In this document: positions 49,101-58,429 of the stretch, piece after piece
Position numbering within the stretch: position 1 is the first letter of the stretch
Layout of the letters: the number at the start of each line of letters is the position of its first letter
Assembly: GCA_011317545.1 (NCBI GenBank)
Contig: WUJK01000013.1
Span: 1,092,972-1,156,971, forward strand
Length of the DNA: 64,000 bases
Direction: 5' to 3'
DNA from: Coniella vitis
Lineage: Eukaryota > Ascomycota > Sordariomycetes > Diaporthales > Schizoparmaceae
Translations under genes and position numbers: made by a program
Notes under the pieces: generated by a model
What the model saw: the letters and a program-made list of their open reading frames with translations, nothing else
Told to the model about the DNA's origin: nothing
Database searches by the model: none

Positions 49101-50820
49101 AGGCCAGCAATCAGTAATCTGTATTTTACCAACCGGCGCTGGTAAAAGCTTACTTTTCTATGTACCCGCGGTCTTAGAGAATAGTGGGATTAGTATTATT
49201 ATTGTCCCATTTCTCGCACTTATCGAGGATTTACTCGTACGGGCCCATAAGCTTCAGATCGATGCTATTCAGTTCCAGTCGGGGCTCCGTACGGGGCGCG
49301 AGGGATTCCCACGCGCCGCACAACTTGTTTTCGTTAGTGCGGATATCGCTATAACAGGCGAGTTTGCATCGTACGTTGATACGATTGCTGCGGCTAGCCT
49401 TCTCGCACGGATTTATATCGACGAATGCCATACCATTATCACCGATTCGAACTACCGTATACGATTACGCGAGCTAAAGAGCGTACGACGATTTGGGCAG
49501 CCGCTTATCTTTCTAACGGCTACGCTACCGCCTACGTTTCTCGCTTGGTTTCGTACGGAGGCACTGGCTGAGAATGCCGAAGTAATACGCGTACGAACGA
49601 GTAAGGCTAATTGTCGGTACGGGGTTGAGGTAGTCTCTGTACGAAGCGGAGCAAGGCCCGACGAAGCGGTCCAGAGCCGTACGATAGCAAGAGTACGAGA
49701 GCTTGGGGCTGAAATGTATGGGCAGCAGAAAGGGGTTATTTACTGTCGCTCGAGGGAGGAGACGCGGAAGCTTGCCGCCGTACTAGGGTGCCCGTGCCAC
49801 CATAGTGGGATGAGCGAGGACGAACGCCAGGCCGCTCGTACGAGCTGGAGCGAAGGCCAGGAAGGGCAGCGGTGGATTACAGCGACGGTTGGGCTTGGTA
49901 CGGGGATTGATATCGAGGGGATTACTGCTATCGTACATATGGGGATACCGTACGGGCTTATCGACTTTGTCCAGCAGGTCGGGCGAGGCGGCCGTCGGGC
50001 TGGCGAGGTTGTCCATTCGGTAATTATTTATAATGGGCAGCAGAACGTACGAGGGCTCCGGGAGGCGCACGGTATAATCGAAAGTACGAATATACTCCAG
50101 ATGGAGTCGTACGTATCGACGAAGGGGTGTCGGCGGGCAATTTTAGGCGCATTTCTGGATAGGTCCGATACGGAGAGCTGTACGACGGTGCCCGGGGCGG
50201 TTCCGTGCGATAACTGCGAAAGGCAGCAAGCCGTACGGTTCTGGGATGGGGGATTATGGAGGGCGTACGGGCGTACGGAGGGGCAAAAGATTCAGCTTCT
50301 TTACCGCTGGCTTTTAGAGGTCGAAGATAGTTGCAGTACGGTCTGTTGGGTATTCCGTGCGTACCGTGCGCGGTCCCGAGGGCGGGCTGAAGGGCGATGT
50401 GAAAAGGGGGGAGGGAAAAGAGGTTGGTGTAGGCTTCTCGTACGAAAGTACGGCGAGGCCGATTCCACAGCGTACGAAGCCGCACAGCGGGCGATACGGT
50501 TCGAAGAGTTAAGTTGTTGCTTTCGGTGTAAGTTGCCGCTGAACTGGTGCGAGGAGAGGCGTTTAGGGGGGCTTCGTACGGGGTGTACGGCGGAGGACCG
50601 AGTTCTTCCCATCGTACTTTTCGTACGGAAGTGGGAATGGGCACAGAGGCTCGTACAGAGGATGTTTGGGATAGATATTAGGGATCGTACGAGCTACTTC
50701 CACTGGCTCGGGCGGAAGCAGGTCTTCCACGGATACCAAGGGACGAATATGCTTTTACTCTGGGAAGCTATTCTTTGGGAAGCGTACGAGCAGGGAGAAT
50801 TCTGGGAACGATATAAGTAG
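46192..50820 (+). CDS. Zinc-finger / recombinase-like / RecQ helicase, telomere-linked helicase type
   Basis: Single open frame of 1542 residues. N terminus: two C2H2 fingers (C16, C19, H32, H37 and C83, C86, H99, H105), matching DUF3505 of OrsD-type proteins. The centre has GGQPGRGPEI (R658), DRDKGKS (K692), YRTIAIEFGR (R783) and THSTKVARQHY (H841, Y850), a possible tyrosine-recombinase pattern. Then a complete SF2 helicase: Walker A LPTGAGKS (K985), DECH 1077-1080, TAT 1109-1111, and QQVGRGGRR 1261-1269. A RecQ-type zinc cluster follows (C1313, C1330, C1339, C1342 in CDNC), and a last Cys-rich piece CCFRCKLPLNWC near the end. RecQ helicases unwind DNA 3'-5'; subtelomeric RecQ genes are common in fungi. 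Telomere-like repeats start 900 bp downstream. It is free of RIP and 55 CGTACG sites lie inside. The helicase call is certain; the recombinase part is inference. Confidence 0.92.
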   Translation: MEQYITINTEYNILICRICQVAVRPGTAIDTHFRQQHKLKGPILKEILYSYGDIPLTDPVSLLPPEDSLDPIPNLVIVRGISCQLCRYLTTSYGLFRKHNKATRHSQSENPGQPVRLQSWLSGPQYRRYWIVRTGAEEVNPVPTRSSSPITPDPDLASFENALTQQEAAFLKVDQDYVRTGDIREGLDRDSAWVKRVGWVPYFQSRDKLAIHQATLWDEKGKARSTVRQPERPEILPEHFVQLQQVSRSFARELDRCLLRLPTIPIETLQWLASISSTQPNPRPFVRPGLDSTIVRYRSFGQRYLVFCIRAYYLGREQAYEQWAVSFSAEQWSLLCDIITAVDILLDRTEPPVSTQPARRPYEAWTFAPDLDDNTYEEEDRESPRSRTSLSPEHIEETDILDRTVFRFFLSSLRHYIGGNLYLNPLLCFCAALGIRTEPLGFLEPHLYTTRLAALLWLARLFFLEAEFLDEPLELEAISVQAVQRFRTAHSEWMVPGTHTPVSTIIAWMAYGRGWRHQMAGQASVRWSEDKQVLFYNGEAIPVQAFQQASCELIDEATRLLDGLLSGSWEELRTTVEPTRIVDHTIQVGAGRSFATDPRNIWLRPGPRTVLSLLQPSLWDSIRGQWKKKPVYQWLQQLRTFRELLLVLVYIWGGQPGRGPEILTVRYRDSWQLVRNIFILNGEVMIATDRDKGKSAYSVRSRKVVRFLPPPVGLFLIVYIIWLLPAERLLRTQCGLRPAVGEQLEYLWYESDSGVYTTERLSTLLVRYLQPRLGARIGVARYRTIAIEFGRQIRGLSTKQAELQIGEDEDSYYQDIDPLTGEPGDGGSGGWNIVWDLQATHSTKVARQHYAVHVGFLGSLQPEMIATFRTVSLLWHQFLHGTSPEASGIPRTEGEDEGQQIRKRKASLSYRGGEGPYESPSSIPPALRARTIRTATDEDLLQALRTLFGAGAEWKSAEQALCCRTICRLQGQQSVICILPTGAGKSLLFYVPAVLENSGISIIIVPFLALIEDLLVRAHKLQIDAIQFQSGLRTGREGFPRAAQLVFVSADIAITGEFASYVDTIAAASLLARIYIDECHTIITDSNYRIRLRELKSVRRFGQPLIFLTATLPPTFLAWFRTEALAENAEVIRVRTSKANCRYGVEVVSVRSGARPDEAVQSRTIARVRELGAEMYGQQKGVIYCRSREETRKLAAVLGCPCHHSGMSEDERQAARTSWSEGQEGQRWITATVGLGTGIDIEGITAIVHMGIPYGLIDFVQQVGRGGRRAGEVVHSVIIYNGQQNVRGLREAHGIIESTNILQMESYVSTKGCRRAILGAFLDRSDTESCTTVPGAVPCDNCERQQAVRFWDGGLWRAYGRTEGQKIQLLYRWLLEVEDSCSTVCWVFRAYRARSRGRAEGRCEKGGGKRGWCRLLVRKYGEADSTAYEAAQRAIRFEELSCCFRCKLPLNWCEERRLGGLRTGCTAEDRVLPIVLFVRKWEWAQRLVQRMFGIDIRDRTSYFHWLGRKQVFHGYQGTNMLLLWEAILWEAYEQGEFWERYK

Positions 50821-51712
50821 CTTATCTTACCGTACGAGATATAAAGAAAACTTAATATCTTTTCTTATTCTTTTCTTTCTTTCGATTTATTATATAAAAA
50901 GGGAATCTTAAAAAGTAAATACTTTAGAATAAATATATATTATATATTTAAGAATATATAAAACTAAGAAAAGAAATAAAATAGAAAAGAGAAGAAATTA
51001 AATAAGAAAAAAAAGGTTATATAAAGGATATTTAAAAAGAATTAATATAATAAAAGGGAGGATAGAATAAAAGGAATATAAAAAGAAAAAGAAAAAAAGA
51101 ATAAGGAAGAAATAAAAAAAGATAAATAATATATATATATATATAAGAATAAATAGATTTTATAATTTAAATAAAGAATAGTTAAAATATATTAAAAGAA
51201 AAGAATAAATAAAAGAAAATAAATAAAAGAATAAATATTTATATAAAGAAAAAGAAAAAGTTAATATTAAAATATAAAGAAAGATAAAAGATTATTAAAT
51301 AATTAATTTTAAATAATAAATTAAATAAATTAAATAAAAATAATAAAATAAATAATATAATAAAGATAATTAAAAAGATTAAAATTATAATAAAAGGAAA
51401 GATTAAAACTTATAATAAAGATATTTAAAAAAGAAAAGAATAATAATAATAAAATAAAAGAAATATAAAATAAAAGTAAAAAAGAAAAAAATAAGGAAAA
51501 GAAAAAAGATTTTTTAAAAGAATAAAATATAAATAAATATATATTAAAAAAAGAAATTAATTAAAAATAAAATTAAGGTTAATTAAAAATAAAAAAGCTA
51601 TAATATAAAAATAATAAAAAAGAAGAGTTAAATAAAATATCTTAAATATAAATTTTAAAAAAAAGATTAAAATTATAAGAAAAGAAGAAGGATAAGATTA
51701 TAAAGAAGGAAA

Positions 51713-52260
51713 AGGGTTAGGGTTAGAAGGAAAGAGAAGGGTTAGGGTTAGAAGGAAGAAAAAAGGGTTAGGGTTAGAAGGAAAGAGAAAGGTTAGGGTT
51801 AAAAGGAAGGAAAAAGGGTTAGGGTTAGAAGAAAAGAAAAGGGTTAGGGTTAGAAGGAAAGAAAAAGGTTAGGGTTAAAAGGAAGGAAAAAAGGTTAGGG
51901 TTAGAAAGAAAGAAAAAGGTTAAGGTTAAAAGGAAAGAAAAAGGTTAGGGTTATAAAGAAAGAGAAGGATTAGGGTTAAAAGGAAAGAAAAAGGGGTAAA
52001 ATTATAAAGAAAGAAAAAGGGTTAGAATTATAAAGAAAGAAAAAGATTAGGGTTATAAAGGAAGAAAAGGGTTAAAATTAAAAGGAAAGAAAAGGGTTAA
52101 AGTTATAAGGAAAAAGAAAGGTTATAATTATAAGGGAAGAAAAAGGGTTAGGGTTATAAAGAAGGAAAAGGGTTAGGGTTAAAAGGGAAGAAAAGGGTTA
52201 GGGTTAAAAGAAATAAAAAGGTTAAAGTTATAAGGAAAGAAAAAGGTTAGAGTTATAAGG
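51713..52260 (+). repeat. Interstitial TTAGGG repeats in a ~26-bp array
   Basis: About twenty copies of GGGTTAGGGTTA or decayed forms (GGGTTAAAGTTA, AGGTTAGGGTTA), spaced by a purine linker such as GAAGGAAAGAAAAA. All have the G-rich strand on plus. A smaller group recurs at 53085-53200. Confidence 0.85.
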
Positions 52261-53084
52261 AAAGAAAAATATTATAATTATAAAAGAAAAAAAGTTAAGA
52301 TTATAAGAAAAAAAAAAGATTAAAAATATAAAGAAAAGAAAAGGTTAATATTAAAATAAAGAAAGAAATATTAAAATAATAAATATAAATAATAATTAAA
52401 TATAAAAAAAAGAATAATAATAAAATAACGAAAGATAAAATAAAAAGAAAAAAAGAAAAAGAATTTTTCAAATAAAATATATATTTATATATTTTTATAA
52501 AAAGAGAGGAACTTATAAAAAATTAAATTATAAAGATTAAAAATTAAAGAAAGGTAATATATAAAAAGAAAAGAAAAAAAAGAAAGAATAATTAAAAAGT
52601 AAAAAGATAAATAAGAAAGGAAATATATTAAAAAGGTAAAAAAGAAAAAATAAAATAAAATAAAAAGGTTAAAAAGGTTAAAGAAAATAAAAAAAAAGAT
52701 TTATATAAAATAAAAAAGCGAAATTTAGAAAAAAGGTAAGATTTATAATTTTAAATAAAAAGGTTAAATATAAAAAAAAAGAATATAAAGGAAGAATATA
52801 AAAGAAGGAAAATAGAATAAAAAAAATATAAAAAGAGAAAAGAAATAAAGAGAAAAAAGAAAAGAATTAATAAGAAGAAAAAAGAATTAAATAGAAAGAG
52901 AAAAAGGATTTAAAAAGATTTTATAAATATTATATATATTTAATAAATAAAATAAGGAAACGAGAAAATAAGGTTATATATTTATAAATAGATTAAATTA
53001 TAATAAAAAAAAAGGTTAGAATTATAAGAAAAAAAAAGAATTAAGATTATAAAGGAAGAAAAAGGTTAATATTATAAGGAAAAA

Positions 53085-53200
53085 AAAGGGTTAGGGTTAT
53101 AAGGAATAAAAAGGGTTAGGGTTAGAAGAAAGAAAAAGGGTTAGGGTTATAATAAAAAAGAAGGTTAGGGTTAGAAAGAAAGAAAAGGGTTAGGATTAAA
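53085..53200 (+). repeat. Second small group of TTAGGG repeats
   Basis: Four to five GGGTTAGGGTTA units separated by AAGGAATAAAAA-like linkers, same orientation as the array at 51.7-52.3 kb. Confidence 0.75.
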
Positions 53201-53429
53201 AAGAAAAAAAAAGAATTAAATATAATAATATTAAAAATAGGAAAATATAAAAAAAGAGTAAATACAGCAAAAAAAGATTTTAAAAAAAGAAAGATAATAA
53301 AAAAAAGGGGAGAATAAAGATTTACTATTATATATATTTAAATAATAAAATAAAAAAAAAAGAAAAGAAAAAAAATAGATAAAAAGTATTTTTATTTAAA
53401 ATTAATAAAAAAAGTTCGGATTAATTAAT

Positions 53430-53843
53430 AACCCCGGGGTATTTCCCCGCGAATCCGCGGATAAGGGGGAGGTTAGGGTTAATAAATAACCCCGGGGTAT
53501 TTCCCCGCGAATCCGCGGATAGGGGGGAGGTTAGGGTTAATAAATAACCCCGGGGTATTTCCCCCGCGAATCCGCGGATAGGGGGGAGGTTAGGGTTAAT
53601 AAATAACCCCGGGGTATTTCCCCCGCGAATCCGCGGATAGGGGGAGGTTAGGGGTTAATAAATAACCCCGGGGTATTTCCCCGCGAATCCGCGGATAGGG
53701 GGGAGGTTAGGGTTAATAAATAACCCCGGGGTATTTCCCCGCGAATCCGCGGATTAGGGGGGAGGTTAGGGTTAATAAATAACCCCGGGGTATTTCCCCG
53801 CGAATCCGCGGATAGGGGGGAGGTTAGGGTTAATAAATAACCC
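53430..53843 (+). repeat. 58-59 bp GC-rich satellite, 7 copies, with TTAGGG
   Basis: ACCCCGGGG occurs at 53431, 53489, 53547, 53606, 53665, 53723 and 53782, so the spacing is 58 or 59. Each unit has the palindrome CCCCGGGG, the interrupted palindrome CCGCGAATCCGCGG, a G run, and GGTTAGGGTTAATAAATAA. Copies differ by one or two bases only, so the array is young or homogenised. It is unmutated by RIP although repeated. Confidence 0.9.
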
Positions 53844-55001
53844 TAATAATAATTATTAAATGGAATCACCGGTGGTTCCATTTACAAAGTCCCCATAAAA
53901 GTCTCCACTTTTTTCGGACCCCGGTATATAAGGTCCTAGAGAGCGAAAACCTCGAGAACGTTAATAAAAATATACCCCCCTTAGGGGACCCCACTTTTCA
54001 GCCCCACCTACCCAAAATCCTTTTTTCTTCTCCGTATAAAAGAACGTATTTTCTTCTATTATACTACCCCGGGAATCGGAAAGATAAAGGCGCGAGAAGG
54101 AAAAGAAGATTCCGTAATATAGAGAAAAAAAAGAAAAAACAAAGAAAAAAAAAAGGAAGAAGAAAGGATATAGATCTATTTATTCGTAAAGAATCTTTTT
54201 ACCCTTTACTACTATTCTCTTATTTATCTATATATATCTTTCTATAGTATTATTATATATACGTTCTATTTACTATAAGTTGAAAATATAGATAGAAGAG
54301 GAACGAAGTATCGAAATTAAAATATATTTTTATTAGTTATTAATCCTTTTTCAATAAAAGTATTATTATAATAAACTAAAGAATATTTATATAATCTAAC
54401 TTTCAGCCTTTACCCTCTTTTCTTATTATAAATACTCGATAATACTATATAATACTATTCTTCTTTTTTAAAAGAGAAATTACTATAAGAAAAAAATAAA
54501 AAGATTATAATAGAATATAAATAACTACTATATATATCTCTTTCTATATATTCTATATAGTAAATAAATATAGTATATAAATATAGCCTGTTTTTTTTTT
54601 CTTTTCTTTTTTCTCTAGAAATATAATAGGATTAGTATTTTTATAAGTATTCGTCTTGGAATAATATAAAATATATAGCTAGATTCCTTAGATTTAGGGC
54701 TATTTAATATACTATTTTTCTTAAACCCTAACCTAAACCTAGGGCGTTATTCCAGAACTCGCTTAGCCCCGATAAGAACGATAAGAAATTCCAACCCCAC
54801 TTAAACCCACTCTTACCCGGGTAGACCCACTAACTTTAACCCTAAATATCTTAACGAATATAAGGGGTATAAAAATATAAATAGTATATTTGAATAGCTG
54901 GAATCTAGCGCTTTCGATTAATACCGGATGCACTATTATAGCTATATTATTAGATGTGTTTCTTTCACTATAGTAAAGTTGACTATATAAGTTCGGAAAA
55001 A
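53844..55001. other. Subtelomere-like spacer, no gene seen
   Basis: A short GC-richer piece (53870-54080) is followed by AT-rich sequence. C-strand telomere-like pieces (AACCCTAACCTAAACC near 54720, AACCCTAAATATC near 54840) have the opposite orientation to the arrays on the left. No open frame of note. Confidence 0.45.
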
Positions 55002-55116
55002 ATCAGAGTTTTCACCGAAAAGCAAAGTGGTCGAGTCGTTTCGACGGCCGACTACGATGCTAGAAGTTCCGTGTTCGAGTGTGACGTCGGGGAAACTGCT
55101 GGTGAGTTTTTCTGAT
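55002..55116. repeat. 115-bp island bounded by imperfect inverted repeats
   Basis: ATCAGAGTTTTCACC at 55002 faces GGTGAGTTTTTCTGAT at 55101-55116. Inside, the sequence is GC-richer than the surroundings and contains TGGTCGAGTCGT and GTTCGAGTG, which look like pol III A and B boxes. I could not fold it as a proper tRNA. Confidence 0.4.
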
Positions 55117-55199
55117 AATCATGAGTGGGTTATATAGTATTAAATTATAGTATAACTAGAAGGGTTGGCCGCGTAATGGTGTAATGCCCCTGCTCGATA

Positions 55200-55300
55200 G
55201 AAACGGTTGTGGGAATATATATACAAAGTTTAACCGCAGAGTATATATATATATATACAAAGTTTAGCCGCAGAGTATATATAATCGTCCTATTGGGCAG
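55200..55300. repeat. Short tandem duplication with (TA)n
   Basis: ACAAAGTTTAACCGCAGAG and ACAAAGTTTAGCCGCAGAG, each followed by a TATATA run, are adjacent copies of about 37-42 bp. Confidence 0.6.
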
Positions 55301-55439
55301 GGTTAAAGGGCTTACGTAAATAGCCCCTAGTCACCTCGAATACGGAACTTCTTTTTTAAAAAATAAAAAAAGACTAAGTTTTTTTATTATATTATTTATT
55401 TTCTATAAGTCTTTTATTAATATTATTATAAATCTATCT

Positions 55440-57970
55440 ATATATATTACTCTAAAATCTTATATTCTTATTACTCTAACCCTTTCTACGCCTTATACTC
55501 TAAGTCTTATACTCTAGTTACCCTAAACCTCTCTATATTATTTACTCTTTTTACTCTAAGTCTTATACTCTAGTTACCCTAAACCTCTCTGAATTATTTA
55601 CTCTTTTTTACTCTAAGTCTTATACTCTAGTTACCCTAAACCTCTCTATATTATTTACTCTTTTTTACTCTAAGTCTCGCACTCTAATTACCTATAACCT
55701 CTCTATACTATTTACTCTTTTTTACTCTAAGTCTCGTACTCTAATTACCCTAGACCTCTCTATACCTTTTACTCTTTTTTACTCTAAGTCTTATACTCTA
55801 GTTACCTTAGACCTCTTTACGCTCTTTATTCTTTATTCCTCTTAGTCTCGTACTCTAGTTACCCTGGACCTCTCTACGCCTTTTACTCTTTTTTTACTCT
55901 AAGTTCCGCATTCTAATTACCTTAGACCTTTCTATACTATTTACTCTTTTTTACTCTAAGTCTCGTACTCTAATTACCTTAGACCTCTCTATACTATTTA
56001 CTCTTTTTTACTTTAAGTCTCGCACTCTAATTACCCTAGACCTTTCTATACTATATCTTATACCTTAGTTGCCCTAGATCTCTCTACGCCTCTTACTCCT
56101 TTTTACTCTAAGTCTCGTACTCTAGTTACCCTTAACCTCTCTATACCGTTTACTCCTTTTTACTCTAAGTCTCGTACTCTAGTTACCTTAGACCTTTCTA
56201 CGCCTTTTACTCTTTTTTACTCTAAGTCTCGTACTCTAGTTACCTTAGACCTCTCTATACTTTTTACTCTTTTTTACTCTAAGTCTTATACTCTAGTTAC
56301 CTTAGACCTCTCTATGCCTTTTACTCTTTTTTACTCTATATCTCGTACTCTAATTACCCTAGACCTTTCTATACTTTTTACTCTCTTTTACTCTAAGTCT
56401 CGTACTCTAATTACCCTAGACCTTTCTATGCTTTTTACTCTCTTTTACTCTAAGTCTCGTACTCTAGTTACTTTAGACCTTTCTACGCCTTTTACTCTTT
56501 TTTACTCTAAGTCTCGTACTCTAATTACCCTAGACCTCTCTATACTATTTATTATTTTTTACTCTAAGTCTTATACTCTAGTTACCCTAAACCTTTCTAT
56601 ACTTTTTATACTTATTTACTCCTAAGTCTTATACTCTAGTTACCTTAGACCTCTCTATACTATTTACTCTTTCTTACTCTAAGTCTCGTACTCTAATTAC
56701 CCTAGACCTCTCTATACTATTTACTATTTTTTACTCTAAGTCTTATACTCTAATTACCTTAGACCTCTCTATGCCTTTTACTCTTTTTTACTCTATATCT
56801 CGTACTCTAATTACCCTAGACCTTCCTATACTTTTTACTCTCTTTTACTCTAAGTCTCGTACTCTAATTACCCTAGACCTTTCTATGCTTTTTACTCTCT
56901 TTTACTCTAAGTCTCGTACTCTAATTACCCTAGACCTTTCTATGCTTTTTACTCTCTTTTACTCTAAGTCTCGTACTCTAGTTACCTTAGACCTCTCTAC
57001 GCCTTTTAATTTTTTTACTCTAAGTCTCGTACTTTAGTTACCCTAGACCTCTCTATACCGTTTACTCCTTTTTACTCTAAATCTCGTACTCTAGTTACCC
57101 TAGACCTTTCTACGCCCTTTACTCCTTTTTATTCTAAATCTCGTACTCTAGTTACCCTAGACCTTTCTATGCTTTTTACTCTCTTTTACTCTAAGTCTCG
57201 TACTCTAGTTACCTTAGACCTCTCTACGCCTTTTAATTTTTTTACTCTAAGTCTCGTACTTTAGTTACCCTAGACCTCTCTATACTATATCTTATACCCT
57301 AGTTGCCCTAGATCTCTCTACGCCTCTTACTCCTTTTTACTCTAAGTCTCGTACTCTAATTACCCTAGACCTCTCCACGCTTTTTACTATTTTTTACTCT
57401 AAGTCTCGTATTCTAGTTACCCTAGACCTCTCTATACTATTTACTCTTTTTTACTCTAAGTCTCGTACTCTCGTTACCCTAAACCTCTCTACGCTATATC
57501 TTATACCCTAGTTACCTTAGATCTCTCTACGCCTTTTATACTTTTTACTCTAAGTATTACACTCTAATCACCCTAGACCTCTCTATACTATATCTTATAC
57601 TCTAGTTACCCTAGACCTCTTTACGTCTTTTACTCTTTTTTACTCTAAGTCTTATACTCTAGTTACCTTAGACCTCTTTACGCTTTTTATTCTTTATTCC
57701 TCTTAGTCTTATACTATAGTTACCCTAGACCTTTCTATACTATTTACTCTTTTTTACTCTAAGTCTTATACTTTAGTTACCTTAGACCTCTTTACGCTCT
57801 TTATTCTTTATTCCTCTTAGTCTCGTACTCTAGTTACCCTAGACCTCTTTATACTTCTTATTCTCTATTCCTCTAAGTCTTATATTCTAATTACCCTAGA
57901 CCTCTCTACGCTTTTTACTCTTTTTTACTCTAAGTTTCGTACTCTAGTTACCCTAGACTTCTCTATTTAA
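55440..57970 (+). repeat. 57-bp pyrimidine-rich tandem repeat, ~43 copies
   Basis: The unit contains TTTACTCTAAGTCTCGTACT, then CTAGTTACCCTAGACCTCTC and TATACTTTTTACTC. The period is 57 or 58 bp over 2.5 kb. Because 57 is a multiple of three, some stretches stay open and give false ORFs with a 19-residue repeat (56314-56625, 56771-57037). The TTACCCTAAACC part resembles decayed C-strand telomeric sequence. G is scarce on plus. Confidence 0.9.
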
Positions 57971-58196
57971 CTTACCCTAGACTATCCCTCTTATATTAAT
58001 ATATAAATCCTTTACTAAAACCTTCTAAATTCTAGGTATTATTTATTTTTTTAAATTTTTCTTTTCGGCTTTACCCTAACCCTTAACTATATTACGTAAT
58101 ATATATATATATATAACCTTATATATATTTTTATTAATTTCTTTCTGATTTTTTATATATATTTTTAAAGTAATATAACTTAAAAACTCGCCGAGT
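57971..58196. other. AT-rich spacer between satellites
   Basis: No gene or clear repeat. A (TA)n run lies near 58098-58115. Confidence 0.4.
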
Positions 58197-58395
58197 TACC
58201 CTAGTGCATGCGTGGGGGTAGATACGTACTACGACGTGAGCCCGATTTTTTGAAAATCCCCATACAAATGAATTTGTCGGCAACTCTGAATGTGCTCACG
58301 AGCCCACCCCAGCGTGCTGTGGGGTAAACCAATGTCGGAGGGTATATAAGGAGGGAAAAAAAAAAACCTCCGGAGGGCTTGATAAAAAAAAATCT
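58197..58395. other. RIP-free island with inverted repeats
   Basis: It stands out by normal CpA/TpG content between two AT-rich satellites. CGTGAGC near 58235 faces GCTCACG near 58294. ACCCCAGC..GCT..GGGGT forms a hairpin near 58307-58326, and CCTCCGGAGG lies near 58367. Could be the remnant of a small inverted-repeat transposon. Confidence 0.35.
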
Positions 58396-58429
58396 ATATA
58401 TATATATATATATATACGTATATATAGCT

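Larger units (their letters stand above)
50848..53400 (+). repeat. Purine-rich tract nearly without C, with embedded telomeric repeats
   Basis: The plus strand is almost only A, G and T. I see no C in 51001-51408 nor in 51642-52428, and only about a dozen in the 2.3 kb from 50950. No gene is possible. Runs of AGGAAAGAAAAAGG alternate with GGTTAGGGTT. This is subtelomere-like sequence with extreme strand asymmetry. Confidence 0.85.

Noticed and set aside
47608..50644. Several minus-strand and alternative-frame ORFs inside the helicase gene
   Set aside because: Shadows of a 1542-codon frame carrying all helicase motifs.
51713..53843. True chromosome end
   Set aside because: The TTAGGG units are separated by linkers and followed by 10 kb of further sequence including a gene relic, so they are interstitial.
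56314..57037. Two ORFs with a 19-residue repeat
   Set aside because: They are translations of the 57-bp satellite, whose period is divisible by three; no start context and no flanking gene structure.
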